Origin: Astrocystis sublimbata
Taxonomy: Eukaryota; Ascomycota; Sordariomycetes; Xylariales; Xylariaceae
Direction of reading: 5' to 3'
NCBI GenBank assembly: GCA_022453515.1
Contig: JAJNNY010000001.1
Span: 1,426,001 to 1,490,000, forward strand
Length of the DNA stretch: 64,000 bases
The notes under the pieces are model-generated. The model saw only the letters and a program-made list of their open reading frames with translations, made no database searches and had not been told where the DNA came from. Positions 11,692-22,615 of the stretch are shown piece by piece. Position 1 is the stretch's first letter. The number at the start of each line of letters is the position of its first letter. Both the position numbers and the translations under genes were made by a program.

Positions 11692-12552
11692 ATGGCAGCA
11701 CCAGACGTCAAGCTCTTCCTCCACGACCACCCCATCTCGTCGTACGCGCAAAAAGTGCGGATCGCGCTGCGATGGAAAAATATTCCCTTCGACCACGCCA
11801 CGCCCGCCGGCATGGGCTCGGGGATGCACACCGACACGATGAAGGACTTCCCGGCCTCCTCCCATCCCCGTCAGCAGGTGCCCGCGCTGATCGACGGGGC
11901 GACGCGCATCTTCGACTCGACCATCATCCTCGAGTACCTCGAGGACAGGTTCCCGGAAGCGCCGCCTCTACTACCGCCGCGTAGTGACCCGGCGGCACGT
12001 GCGCGTGCCCGCATGATCGAGGACCTGTGCGACACGCACTACGAGGCCGTCAACTGGGGCTACGCCGAGGTGGTGCAGTTCGGCCGCGGCGCGGCCGAGG
12101 GCGTCGCCGAGAAGCTGAAAGAGGAGGCCGAGTTGCATACGCACGACATCCTAGCATGGTTGGAGGCGCAGCTGCTACTAGGGGCTAAGGGGGAGGAGCA
12201 GGAGCAGCCATTCTTCAACGGTGCCGAGTTCGGGTGGGCGGATTGCGCTGTTGCGCCGTTTCTGAACCGCAGTGTCGCCGTTGGTTTCGGGCCTGAAGAG
12301 GGAAGTCGGCTGAAGCGGTGGCACGAGAGGATATGCGAGCTGCCGTGTGTGCGGGAGACGTTTGCAGAGTTCGAGGAGGGGGTTAGGGCGCTGGCTGCTA
12401 TGGATTCCCCGTTCCCGAGCGGTGCGAGGCGCGAGTATCGCGACCATCGTCTCGAGTGGATGCTGAAAGCTGGCGGCATCAGTGTTGTACAGTCGGGCCT
12501 GAGAGACGGCAACATTCGCTTTTCATGGCCGGGAGCAATTCCGCGCGCGTGA
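11692..12552 (+). CDS. Glutathione S-transferase family protein
   Basis: Single exon, 286 aa. It has an N-terminal thioredoxin-like domain (about residues 6-90): the HPISSYAQKVRIAL active-site helix, a cis-Pro segment VPALID and the GSH-binding DSTIILEYLED motif. A helical C-terminal domain follows, with the family WADCAVAPFL core motif at about residues 182-191. GSTs conjugate or isomerise electrophiles in the cytosol. The Ser pair in the first helix is a plausible thiol-activating site (inference). An extra C-terminal tail of about 50 residues is longer than in a minimal GST. It is divergent from a transporter, and a DUF4863 gene lies 4 kb away, which would fit a detoxification role (inference). 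Confidence 0.87.
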   Translation: MAAPDVKLFLHDHPISSYAQKVRIALRWKNIPFDHATPAGMGSGMHTDTMKDFPASSHPRQQVPALIDGATRIFDSTIILEYLEDRFPEAPPLLPPRSDPAARARARMIEDLCDTHYEAVNWGYAEVVQFGRGAAEGVAEKLKEEAELHTHDILAWLEAQLLLGAKGEEQEQPFFNGAEFGWADCAVAPFLNRSVAVGFGPEEGSRLKRWHERICELPCVRETFAEFEEGVRALAAMDSPFPSGARREYRDHRLEWMLKAGGISVVQSGLRDGNIRFSWPGAIPRA

Positions 12553-13389
12553 CGGCATGTGTCTTACCCTTGTACCTACTTGGCATTTGGTACTCGTAAG
12601 ACTTAGAATCTTAGATACCTCTTAGCGAGGCGGACCAGACCAACCGGCGACCAGGATGCCAGGAACCAACGAATCAATCAATGCCTATCTCCCCGCGCCG
12701 GCGTCTGGTCACGATGGGATGGCTGGCTGGCTCGGCTGGTCTCTTAGCTCATCAGAAGCCGAGATAGGACTCGTTAGACTGACGCACTAGATAGAGGTGG
12801 GTAAGAACATGCGGGCACGGCGCAATGTGATAGAGGCTACTTACTATAGTACATGTAAGTAGGTAGGTATGTATCTCGATTGGTACGGTGGATCTTGCGC
12901 CTCATTCATGACTTACAAGATGCAAACAAGATGCAATCGATCTTAACCAGGTTGCTGGTACTGTACGTTCCTGTCACCCTGTTTGCCTGTGCCGTAAAGG
13001 CGCACTTGCAGCGTACCAGCCGCCGGGCCCATCAATTACATACCTACATACTTCTCTCGCTGGGTAGCCACACGTCGACGCCCAATAGAGTCGTCGATGT
13101 GTTGCGCCTGGATGAGCACGTATGGGGTATGGGTATGGGGTATGGGTATGGGGCGGAGGATTGCCCCCATGGTCCCTGACAAAAAACCTGGGGTCCCCTC
13201 ACCCTCTATCATCTATCCATCTCTTTCGCCGGTTTTGTCCCTGTCGCCCATCTCAAAGACCACCAACTCGAGTACCTACCTAGTTGGAGTAAATCTTGGA
13301 GACAATCAATTGATCATCCTACAAACGTCATATCGCCAAGTCTGTCCACGTACAGTACGAGTACCTCGATCCTGCGATTGATCTTGCGA
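12553..13389. other. Intergenic region GST / Zn2Cys6 regulator, with a short satellite
   Basis: 837 bp. It contains a TATGGGG/TATGGG tandem at about 13120-13150 and GGTAGG tracts near 12860. Open frames crossing it are low-complexity or lack support. The regulator promoter lies here. Confidence 0.4.
13120..13150. repeat. GGGTAT-type tandem repeat
   Basis: Alternating TATGGGG and TATGGG units, about five copies, G-rich on the + strand. Confidence 0.8.
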
Positions 13390-16077
13390 ATGTCTCCATC
13401 CAATCAGACTGCCTTATTAGCAACCCCATGGTGAGTTCTCTCATCACCACTGCCGCTAAAGTTTTTTCTTGCCGCTTATGCTGGGGGCTAGTGAGGCCTG
13501 CTCGCCTGCTATCTATCTTATCTCGCTACTCTCGAGGTCGAGCGGCACGAGCAACCGTCAAAAATTTACATGCAATCACTAATACTTTAAATTCCAGCGT
13601 AACGTGTCGTGAAAATCATCTAAAATGTATGTTGCATTGTCTGTGCACCCGAGGACCGTCGAGCTCACCGGTGTGCGAAACGGCTAGGTGACCGTGATAG
13701 CCCAAGATGTGGTCGATGTGTGCGCGCAGGTCGCGATTGCAAATTATCCTTCCGATTCAAGACTAGCAGAGGTAAATGGATAATGGATAATACTACGTTT
13801 CTATAGTGATCCGAGGCTCACGGCTTTACGCAGGCACCAAGTTCCGCCAGAACCAGAAATGGGTTCGGCCACCAAAACGGCGTAATGACTCCCAACTTTA
13901 TAGCCATCTCTAGAAGAGTCCAGCTGCTAAAAAATCTACTAGTGTTATACATAGACGAAACTCAATGTTTGGCATCAGGGAGTCCTCTGGATAGCTATGC
14001 GCCTAAACACCACTTCTATGTAGAAGACGAGTATCGAGAAGAAGCACGTTCGCCTTCACCAACTGATGCTTTCCCAACATCCGATGACATCCTGGGAGAC
14101 AGGAAACTAGACAGATCGCCTTCCGCGACGGTATCACGCAAGCGTACGCCGGTACAAGACTCATCGTTACCGAGACCGGACCTGGCAGAGAATGATACTA
14201 TTCCTCGTTCACAAAACGACCGTTTTCGTCATGGCTCAGGCCCCCAAGATCTACGGACCGCGCAGCCTTCGCGGCTGAGACTGGGTCTACACGCGCCACC
14301 TCATGGGATAACGCATAGTACACACTTCGACGACGGAGCTGCATTGCCCTTGAAATATCGCACTGAGGCTATCCTATTTCGCCATTATATCCAGAAAGTA
14401 GCTGTTTCTGTAAGTAAGATATTCGACGTTCAAGTCATAGCTTCTCTCTACTACCTAGGTAGGCAGGGCTACTAACCACAGCAATAGCTGGACTGCTGCG
14501 ATCCATACCAGCATTTTGAACTGATTATACCTGAGCGGGCCAACACTTGCCATACTCTGCTGAACGCAATACTGGCTATTGCAGCTCGACATCTTAGTCA
14601 TACTACCGGTTTTGATCAGTTAGCATCAAACCGATACCACGATGCATGCCTCAAACACCTCATTCCCATGATGAATCATTCGTCTGCCATCGCCGACGAG
14701 AATCTTTTTGCAGCAACGGTTATTCTTCGCATGTTGGAGGAAATGGATGGTCAGAACATGTCCCAACCTGCTGAGCGCGCCCGAGTGCTGACGGAAACGT
14801 AGGGTCTCTTACCGGACAAGACAATTATAGCCACCTGTTAGGCATCCACGCATTTGTCAACGCCGGGGACCAATACATAGTACCAGGAAGTTTGAGTGCA
14901 GCAGCATTCTGGGTAGGACTTCGGCAGGAAATATACATCGCCATCCTGACCCAGCAGCGTGTGAAACTTAACTTGAACGAATGCATTGTGGACCGATCAC
15001 TCGAACCCGCAGCGGATTACACCTGGTCCAATCGTGCCGTCATTTTACTTGCGGATGTCCTCAATGCCTGTTTCGGCGATTCTCCATTGACTCTTCATAA
15101 TTGGACGATTCTGAATGATGCAGTCGAGAGCTGGACCCGCGCGAGACCTCCTGTATGTATCCTCTGGAATCATTATCACCCCAACAATCGCCCCTCTCCC
15201 CGCCAGACGGCAAGCCATGAATGAGCTCAACGACAAGCCTTTGCTCCTACTCTGCATGCAAGCTCTTAGCCCATGCGCCATTTCGGTACTCATAGCGGCA
15301 GTTGCTGACTCCTGTGGTTCAAGTCATTCAATCCCTTCTTCTACGAACCGGTGACAAGGTCAGGTAGCTTCCCCGAAATCTGGCACGGCTCGAGTTGCCA
15401 TAGTAGGTTATGCATCAAATTCTCAACACATGTCTTCATGCTGACGTATCGAAAACAGTCGTTGGAATCCAACACCACCTCTTAGCCCAACTTTTCTTAG
15501 TTCAGTTCGACCCCTCAATCCCGCGAGTGGGCACAACCCGCCGAGCAGCCATGCGCGAAATGACAGTGAGCCACGAATAAGATACAAGGACCCTCTTACA
15601 GACAGTGGCTAACAGAAGGAAAAAGCAACGTATTGAAACACTCATGCGAAAGTTATGCGGGCTCGGTATTAGTAACCAATGGACGCCCCCCGCTATGTTC
15701 ACAGCATGCATCGGCATTGCCATGTGTAAGTATCACAATGTGGAAATGTGGAAGCACTCGACTAACCATTGTTACTAGTTGGTGACCATTTCAGTGAAAG
15801 GAGTGACCAGGTAAATTGCTCAGGCCTGCTGATCCAATCTTGACACACCTCAAAGGCACACATTGCCCTAATGAGCTCCATACTCCCAGACATCTACTGG
15901 CCCTTGAATGATGGCACATTGTTTCTACTATGAGCGAAGGGAAAGACTGACTCCAGTGTGCTATAGGAAGCGTTGGCTGCCTTCCTGAGGAAGACCGAGA
16001 CAGCTCATGCACGGCCCACAGCAGCGATACAAGAACAGTTGATGAAAGCTTGGGGTTGGACAGGTGCCAATGATTGA
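13390..16077 (+). CDS. Zn2Cys6 transcription factor, ARCA-like
   Basis: Twelve exons: 13390-13430, 13598-13626, 13688-13771, 13834-13881, 13943-14409, 14488-14749, 14803-15152, 15324-15402, 15459-15565, 15602-15725, 15779-15810, 15967-16077; 577 aa. Exons 1-3 assemble a perfect C-X2-C-X6-C-X6-C-X2-C-X6-C binuclear zinc cluster (Cys14, 17, 24, 31, 34, 41). A basic GTKFRQNQKWVRPPKR linker follows, then a fungal-specific regulatory domain (EEMD, SHLLGIHAF, FWVGLRQE, NQWTPPAMFTA). Stops in single frames all fall in introns. Intron 9 would be only 36 nt and deserves an RNA check. It sits 583 bp upstream of MIOX in the same direction; target genes are unknown. Confidence 0.85.
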
Positions 16078-16659
16078 GATGCTTCCTCCTCGTGGGTCTC
16101 TATTGTGATGTCAACTACCCGATCTCAGCCAAGACAAAAGGAAAAGAATTTCCTTTGTAGCCTTGGTAAAACCTAGTGTCGTGTCTCACGGACGTGGGGT
16201 CGGTCGTACGGGTCTTCAAAGAACCGTGGCCCCGCGGATTGATACGATTATTAAGTGTCGGCAGACACAGTAACATGCAAAAACCGGCAATCTTGCGGCG
16301 AAAGGCAACAATACCGTCGGGGATTATGCCCTCTTGCCACTTCCCTTTGACTGTGCAAGACTGAGTCCTGATCCACATTCTGTGGAGTTACTGAAGCACT
16401 AGCCAAGTCAAAGTCGGCGAATTTCACCTAAAATGGTTGATAGACTTTTTGCGTCATATGGGGATGGCTGTGGAGCGTGGTGTCACTTACACGCAGTGTG
16501 GACTACACTTATACTTCCACAACAGATATTAAACTCGGAACCTCAGCTTTTCGACATGATTCTATCTGGCACCAACCTGAACCGAGTGATCGTCCCCGAG
16601 TGTCTTGCTCCTATACCTCGCCTCCAACCACCGTGAATTGCTGAATATACACGGCCACA
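16078..16659. promoter_or_regulatory. Intergenic region upstream of MIOX
   Basis: 582 bp between the regulator stop and the MIOX start, same orientation. No gene or repeat was recognised. It would hold the MIOX promoter. Confidence 0.4.
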
Positions 16660-17592
16660 ATGGCACCAGGCGTCCTTGTTGACGAAACTTTCAGCCGTGA
16701 TGGCTCGGAATTAGAGACTACCTCGGACATTATCGATGATGTCAACGTTCTAAAGGACCAGCTGAGAAAACAACAAGCTTGGAATACGCAGTCCAAATTT
16801 GATGCCGAGAAGAACAAGAACCAGTTCAGACAGTATGAGGACGCCTGTGACCGAGTGAAAGGTTTCTACAAGGAGCAGCACACCAAGCAGACCGTTGCCT
16901 ACAACCTCAAGGTCCGAAACAGACTGAGATTTCAAAAGCGGGAAGAGATGACCATATGGGAGGCCATGGAGAAGCTCAACACCCTAATCGACGAGTCTGA
17001 CCCCGACACGAGCTTGTCACAGATCCAACACCTCCTCCAGTCGGCCGAGGCCATACGCAAAGATGGGAAGCCGAGGTGGATGCAGCTCACTGGCCTGATC
17101 CATGACCTAGGAAAGCTCCTGTTCTTCTACGGATCCGAGGGCCAGTGGGACGTTGTCGGCGACACGTTCCCGGTTGGCTGTGCCTTTGACGAGCGCATCA
17201 TCTACCCAGGCTCCTTCTCCGACAACCCGGATACCAAGGATCCGATCTACAGTACGAAATACGGGATATATACCCCCGGCTGCGGCCTAGACAACGTTAT
17301 GCTGTCATGGGGCCACGATGAGTACCTCTACCACATCGTCAAGGACCAGTCAACGCTGCCTCCGGAGGGCCTTGCCATGATCCGCTACCACTCCTTCTAT
17401 CCTTGGCACAAGGAGGGCGCCTATAGAGAGTTCATGGACGAGCACGATGAGAAGATGCTGGAGGCCGTTCGCGCCTTCAACCCGTACGACTTGTATAGCA
17501 AGAGCGACGGTCTCCCCGACATTGAGGAACTCAAGCCGTATTATCTCGAGCTTATCGATGAATACTTCCCTCAGAAAGTTATCAAATGGTAG
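16660..17592 (+). CDS. myo-Inositol oxygenase
   Basis: Single exon, 310 aa. MIOX opens myo-inositol with O2 to give D-glucuronate at a di-iron centre. The expected ligands are visible: His124 (HLLQSAEAIR), His148-Asp149 (LIHDLGK), His219 (WGHDEY), His244 (RYHSFYPWH) and Asp277 (FNPYDLY). The C-terminal DIEELKPYYLELIDEYFP stretch is also typical. Animal enzymes are about 285 aa, so the extra length is an N-terminal extension of about 40 residues rich in acidic residues. It follows a Zn2Cys6 gene on the same strand and converges on a secreted DUF1996-WSC gene. It has no intron although its neighbours are heavily spliced. Confidence 0.95.
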   Translation: MAPGVLVDETFSRDGSELETTSDIIDDVNVLKDQLRKQQAWNTQSKFDAEKNKNQFRQYEDACDRVKGFYKEQHTKQTVAYNLKVRNRLRFQKREEMTIWEAMEKLNTLIDESDPDTSLSQIQHLLQSAEAIRKDGKPRWMQLTGLIHDLGKLLFFYGSEGQWDVVGDTFPVGCAFDERIIYPGSFSDNPDTKDPIYSTKYGIYTPGCGLDNVMLSWGHDEYLYHIVKDQSTLPPEGLAMIRYHSFYPWHKEGAYREFMDEHDEKMLEAVRAFNPYDLYSKSDGLPDIEELKPYYLELIDEYFPQKVIKW

Positions 17593-17893
17593 ATGCCTTC
17601 CAATTGGCTTGTCTACGGCGACAGAATTTGCGGAGAGGAGGGCGACAACGAAATGATGAAATCAAAAATTGGGCAGCGGGATCTGATACTTTTAAAATTC
17701 ATAAATAGCGTTCTGGTTGACGGTTTTGGGTATATTTGTTCCGGCCTGGTCTATAGATACATGCCAGTGTTGGCTCAAAATCTGGTACAAATGAAGATTG
17801 ATCCTTCGACTCCGTCATCGTGAAGCCGATGCCTGTCAAGACATAAGGCGGAAAAGAACGTTGTTATACATAACAAAGAAGATGCTAGTCCAG
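17593..17893. other. Convergent intergenic region MIOX / DUF1996-WSC gene
   Basis: 301 bp between two stop codons; 3' untranslated sequence only, nothing else recognised. Confidence 0.5.
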
Positions 17894-20246
17894 CTAGACA
17901 TCATAGTTCTCACAGTCAGAACGATTTTGACACTTCGTGTAAACAGAAACACGCGCGGCACCACCACAGAATTCGTTCGCGTTGCCAGCGCACGGCATAG
18001 AACAGTCGCCTACTGTGCCATTTTTCGGCATGCGGTCGTCCGGGATACTGTTCCCGCAGAAGCACTGGGAGCTGTATTCAAGGCCAGCATATTTGTAACC
18101 CTTGCCGTCGCATGCCGATATGCACTTTTCGACGGTCATGTCGGGTTGGTCGAGCGATACTGCAGCGTTTTCATGTCAGTCATTTCATGAGCTACTCAAA
18201 GCGCGACATATCTGGGTTCTGGAAATCTTTTGAGATCTTTGTTTTCAATCTCTGAAACTGATGCTCCATGCTCGCAATCTGCCAAAGCACGCGAAAGATA
18301 ACGAACGTTAAGGAACGACTCACCATCAGGAAGCGTGCGTTGCTCCCCCTGCGGATCCTCGGCGCACGCAACATGCTTCCAACCCAGCTTCCTAGTGACA
18401 TCCGTATATGGGAGTATCGGATCGCCAATTGTTGCCACGGTTCGAAGATTGCTGCAGTTCGCTCTCTGCCTATCCGTTTCAAGACCAGATCCGACCGGGT
18501 TGCATCCCGGCAGAGCAGGCAGTACGCCGCTGACGGCTTCGTGCACGCGCGGGAAGACCTTGCAAGACTTCATGTCGTCATCTTCGCGCAGCTTGAATAC
18601 AGCGCACTCTTCGATCACACCGCTGGCGGCGTTGCATTCGTTGATTGCCTTCTGGAGGGTCGGGATGTCCCATCCGTTGAGGAAGTCGCTGTGGTAGCCG
18701 TAGCCTTCGGAGTCGCTGTCTCGGGGGTTAGTGTCAGTCTATTTCTCTAACTACTAGATCATTGATGATAAATTCAAAGATCGAGGAATAAGATTGTATG
18801 ACACGTCTGTGTGATCACCTACCCAGTTGAAAATACGAAAGGCTGCTTGTCGCCATACCACTAGATACAAATCCATGTTAGTCACCATTTCCACTCACTT
18901 TATAATTAGAAATTGGATTGTAACGCCGAAGATCGAGGAACTGGGGTTATGAACACATACCATGTCCTTGAATTCATCGACCTGCCAATTGACCTCGTAA
19001 AATAGAGTAATGAATCTTCTCGGATGAGACTTGGGGCAAACTCCGTTGTCGATTCCGCTAGGATAGGCCATACTAGAGAGACGAGACGTGTTAGGATGTG
19101 TTTCTTGTAGCAGGATTGCAAGACGAGGGGTTGTTCAAAATCGAAGCACGTACTGGCTCTTGTGATCCGGCGAATCCAAGTTCTTCCCATCCCAACATGA
19201 GGGCACTAATGCAAAAGCTTGATGTCAGCAAGAGCCATAGTCAATCAACACAAGAAAACTTTTAGAACCCCTCGAACATCACGATAGGACAGCCTCAATC
19301 CTAAACCTTATGCGAGAGAGATGAAGACGGGGAAACGGGTCTAGGTACTTCTAGCACTCACTGATGATCTGGGTCCTCAGCCCGTCAGGGCAATTCTGCT
19401 TCGGAAGATGGGGAGTCGCCGGCCCATCCGTTCCAAGGCACACGAAGGACACGGCTCGCTGCTCTAATGTGTCCGTCCAATTGCGGTTCTCTTGTGTGCC
19501 CGCAATCATACGGAAGTCCTTTGGGAACGCTATGAGGCCTTCGTCTGCGTTAGGATCCATTGGGTCTGAGCGTTGACTGCTCAGATATTAGCTTTTTAGC
19601 GTTCATAGGGGCTTACCGTTGTGAGTTTAGTGAGGCGGAAGAGTGTCTTACAGGTAGTATATAAGTGCGCCGCCCGTCTGCTTCACTGATATGAAACTGC
19701 CATTCTCAGCATGGTAGAAAAGGGGAGGTGCCTGCATAGTGGCAAAGGTTAGTCATCATGTTTGAGAAGGTGCTTCATAGTATTTCGGAAGGGCATAGGT
19801 ACGTATTCTACTGCCATGGCGAATGAACTATCATGAAGCTCCTAAGAAATGAAAGACGGGAAAGCGTTGCATCGAAATTCCCATACCCAGTAGCTAGACA
19901 TATCCTGTTCTACCTTGCAAGTAGAGCATGTCGCGGTCTGCGTGTCCGAATACTCCATGGTAAAGTTGAATGCATTCGAACCCATGATGGTATGAAGATG
20001 ATCTGAAACGGCATCACGATTCACTATAGAGATCAAAAATAAGAAAAATATCGTTTGTAGGAGTGGTGGATGCAGGTGTAAGAAGGCATTGTGGGATGGA
20101 ATTGAGGCTCTGAAAGACGACTGACTTATTGGGTCGGCACGCTGAACCACGACCGGAGAGGAGCACGGCAACCGCCAGAACGCATCTGTTCGACCAGCGA
20201 AAGCTACGAATCCGACACACGCCGTTATAAAAGTGCCCCGTAACAT
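17894..20246 (-). CDS. Secreted DUF1996 protein with C-terminal WSC domain
   Basis: Nine exons: 20246-20126, 20023-19887, 19731-19652, 19576-19362, 19205-19154, 19072-18961, 18860-18823, 18715-18324, 18159-17894; 470 aa. A signal peptide (about residues 1-22) precedes a DUF1996 domain, with FWRLPC at its start, then SDHLHTIMGSNAFN, PPLFYHAENG and GYGYHSDFLNGWD. A cysteine-rich WSC domain (about residues 365-460; MTVEKCISAC, CFCGNSI, CGGAARVSVY) closes the protein. WSC domains bind cell-wall carbohydrate; DUF1996 has no settled activity. An extracellular or wall location is inferred. The WSC exon is separated by a 164-nt intron, which fits domain joining at that point. Confidence 0.87.
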
Positions 20247-21219
20247 AGTGACTTTAAAGAATGTAATGCGACTGTAGGAAACGAATGAGAACCAGCATAC
20301 TGCTAATAAGTTGGGGGCTATAATGATGCGGACATTTATAAGACTACGTCTACTCAAGTTATACTTCGAAAACTGACTACGTCTTATCTACAGCTGGGGA
20401 GAAAGCGCTTATGGATTTCTGTGGCTTTTGCCCATTGGTCTTGATTCCTTTTCCCATTGGGAGCTAAGGCTTGCGTTTAAAGAATCTATACGCTGTGCGC
20501 GAATGATCACAAAGCCCACTGCACAGCGGCGCTTATTTCTCAGCCAATGGATCTGACCTGAAACGCCTCGCACAACACCAGGCAGTACCACGTGGTTTCG
20601 AACAAAAGAGTCGTCAATAAGATTACATTGTCATAGCATTTATGAGCTAGCAGGATAATGTAATACTGAAAATGAACTCGTAAAGTTAGGCAAGCGTACA
20701 AACTCCCCACTCCCGCCCATCGCGCAGTAACTTCAGCAGTACTACTTGACACGCTAATATGCGATGTACTCTATCACTGCAGCTAAATGAGAAGTGACAA
20801 TCATCATTTTCCCGTATATTGAACTATATTCAACAAGGGTTCAAGGCTTCCAAGTTTTTATCTGCAAATACGCGTTTCCTTTTATATTTACAATAGCATG
20901 AGTGTATCCCGAGGGGCTTTATATGGGTCGCTTTACGTTTCCATTGCAACAAACATCCTGCTGACGTATCGAAACCCAACGAAAAGGAGTTCATTGACAT
21001 ACTTGATCTGATCAACCGACATTATACTTTATCGATTGTCCCAAACAGTTCGCGAAGCTGCATCCTCTCCTCCAGTTGCCCTTGATATTTATAGAGATGT
21101 CGAAATAGCAGCCAAACAAATAATGCCTAAGATGCACGGTCGTTAACGCTTGCTACTTCTGCCCTACTCTTGCCTGTCGGGGAGTATGGCTATAAGACTT
21201 CTCATTAGCTCTTCCCTCT
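20247..21219. other. Gene-poor AT-rich stretch upstream of the 5S gene
   Basis: About 970 bp, visibly AT-richer than the left block. Open frames are short with no motif. A TATA-like TATAAG at 21191-21196 belongs to the 5S gene. Confidence 0.4.
21191..21196 (+). promoter_or_regulatory. TATA-like element of the 5S rRNA gene
   Basis: TATAAG begins 29 nt before the predicted first base of the 5S gene. Filamentous ascomycete 5S genes are known to need a TATA-like element at about this distance. Confidence 0.55.
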
Positions 21220-21338
21220 ACGTACGACCATAGCCTCTAGAGAACTCGGCATCCCGTCCGCTCTGCCCTAGATAAACTGGAGAGCGCCAGATTAGTAGTT
21301 GGGTCGGTGACGACCAGCGAATCCCTGGTGTTGTACGT
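21220..21338 (+). rRNA. 5S ribosomal RNA
   Basis: 119 nt, the usual length. It opens ACGTACGACCATAG, and the 3' end GGTGTTGTACGT closes helix I against the 5' end. The conserved central CATCCCGTCCGCTC and the internal-control segment TTAGTAGTTGGGT..GACCAGCGAATCCC are present. Helix IV reads GTCG..CGAC, still paired, which points to a functional variant rather than a decayed copy. T runs follow within 30 nt (Pol III stop). Single dispersed 5S genes are normal in Pezizomycotina. No second copy was seen in this window. Confidence 0.85.
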
Positions 21339-22306
21339 TTTGGATTTTGTTCCGTTATTTTTTGGTGTTTAAGCTATCATTAATAAAATAAGCCTTAATT
21401 GACTAGGTAGACAATAATATCATGGTACTTAATCTTCTGCATACGTGATAAATTCCTAAGTGAACGATTGGGCTGATGATCTTCATAGCTTCTCATCATC
21501 AAAAAAACGCTCCGTGCTACAATGCATTCAGTGCATCCACAGATATACCGAATCAAGAGTTGGTCTGGCATCAAAGATCTTTCGGCGCAGTGGTAAATCC
21601 AAATGTTATTGGTGCAAAATCTAGCGTCAGGTCAAACTCTCATTCTCCTCTGCGGCTGCTATTATTGAGGCTTCCCACAAGATTGTTATGTCCTCCCACA
21701 GGCATGCTGCAGTCTACGCGTACTAGAGTAGTTGCTGTTCTTGCGATTATCGCTCGATCGTATCAAGCCCGTCCCTTATCCTGCTGTGTGTTCAGCATCA
21801 ACCATGGAGTCTTACCAACCCAATACAAGTTATAATAAGCAAGTTTCATGAGTGATCTCTAAAGTATAATCCAGTTCATGTCTGTGATTTTCTGGCTAAG
21901 GGCTCCGAACTACAAGCAAGGGAAATGTTTCTAGAAGCAACAGCCGTCAAGTAACGCCGTCTTGCGCCAACTTGTGATACAATTGATAAAGTATCTATCT
22001 AGAAAGATGTGTAGCTTATGTCTGTCGCGAGGCAATCCTATTCCCTTTCGGCATCGCGCACCTCACTTTGGACTAGAAATCTTGATTGTAGGTTTTTGAA
22101 AAAAGAAAAAAAAGACAATACAATATTATATGCTGCTTCAATCCTTACAGCTGATTCTATTGTGTATAAATAACTGGGTGCAAGGAAAGGGCAAGCGTCC
22201 CCCGCCAGACGTCTTGATAAGGATTAAAATATTATACATGCTCCTTTAATTCATACCTTCCTGCACAAGATTGCTTATATCTGAATATTCCACCTGTGGT
22301 ACCAAG
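21339..22306. other. AT-rich intergenic stretch between 5S gene and LTR-like repeats
   Basis: About 970 bp, AT-rich, with homopurine runs near 22100. No gene is supported. Confidence 0.4.
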
Positions 22307-22553
22307 TGTCAAGTGCTTTTGCACCAGAGTGAAGGAATATAGCAGTGGCCTAGTAGTGAAGTAGAAGTATAGGGGTCAGGTGTCAATTCTATTGATTCCT
22401 GGGCTCTCCCATATAGTGGGAGTCGCCCAGTCCTTATATACACAGATCTAGTAGCCCAGATAGCCCCTACAGGGGAGCCCCTAGGTCATAATGAGGCCCT
22501 GATTACGGAGCTTCTAGGTCATAGTGATGGCCTTGCTACCGTGACACCTGACA
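22307..22553 (+). mobile_element. Solo LTR-like element 1 with 5-bp target duplication
   Basis: 247 bp beginning TGTCAAGTG and ending CACCTGACA. It is flanked on both sides by the same 5 bp, CCAAG (22302-22306 and 22554-22558), the duplication expected from LTR-retrotransposon integration. It contains a TTATATA box at about 22434. It shares blocks with the second copy at 22616-22808, including TTTTGCACCAGAGTG and TTCTATTGATTCCTGGG. No internal retrotransposon coding remains, so this is a solo LTR left by recombination (inference). Orientation is arbitrary, taken from the TATA-like box. Confidence 0.7.
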
Positions 22554-22615
22554 CCAAGTTTGAATTCATGCCAATCTTCTGGCTTAGATGAGACCCTGAA
22601 GATTCCGTTGTTCGA

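Noticed and set aside
13627..13687. Apparent broken zinc cluster upstream of the regulator
   Set aside because: Splicing exons 1-3 yields a perfect six-cysteine motif; the stops lie in introns.
14740..14810. Apparent frameshift and stop in the Zn2Cys6 gene
   Set aside because: A canonical 53-nt intron (14750-14802) with a CTGAC branch site restores the frame exactly, so this is not a lesion.
15440..20975. Shared word GCTGACGTATCGAAA at about 15441 and 20961
   Set aside because: Single short match with no extension on either side; likely chance.
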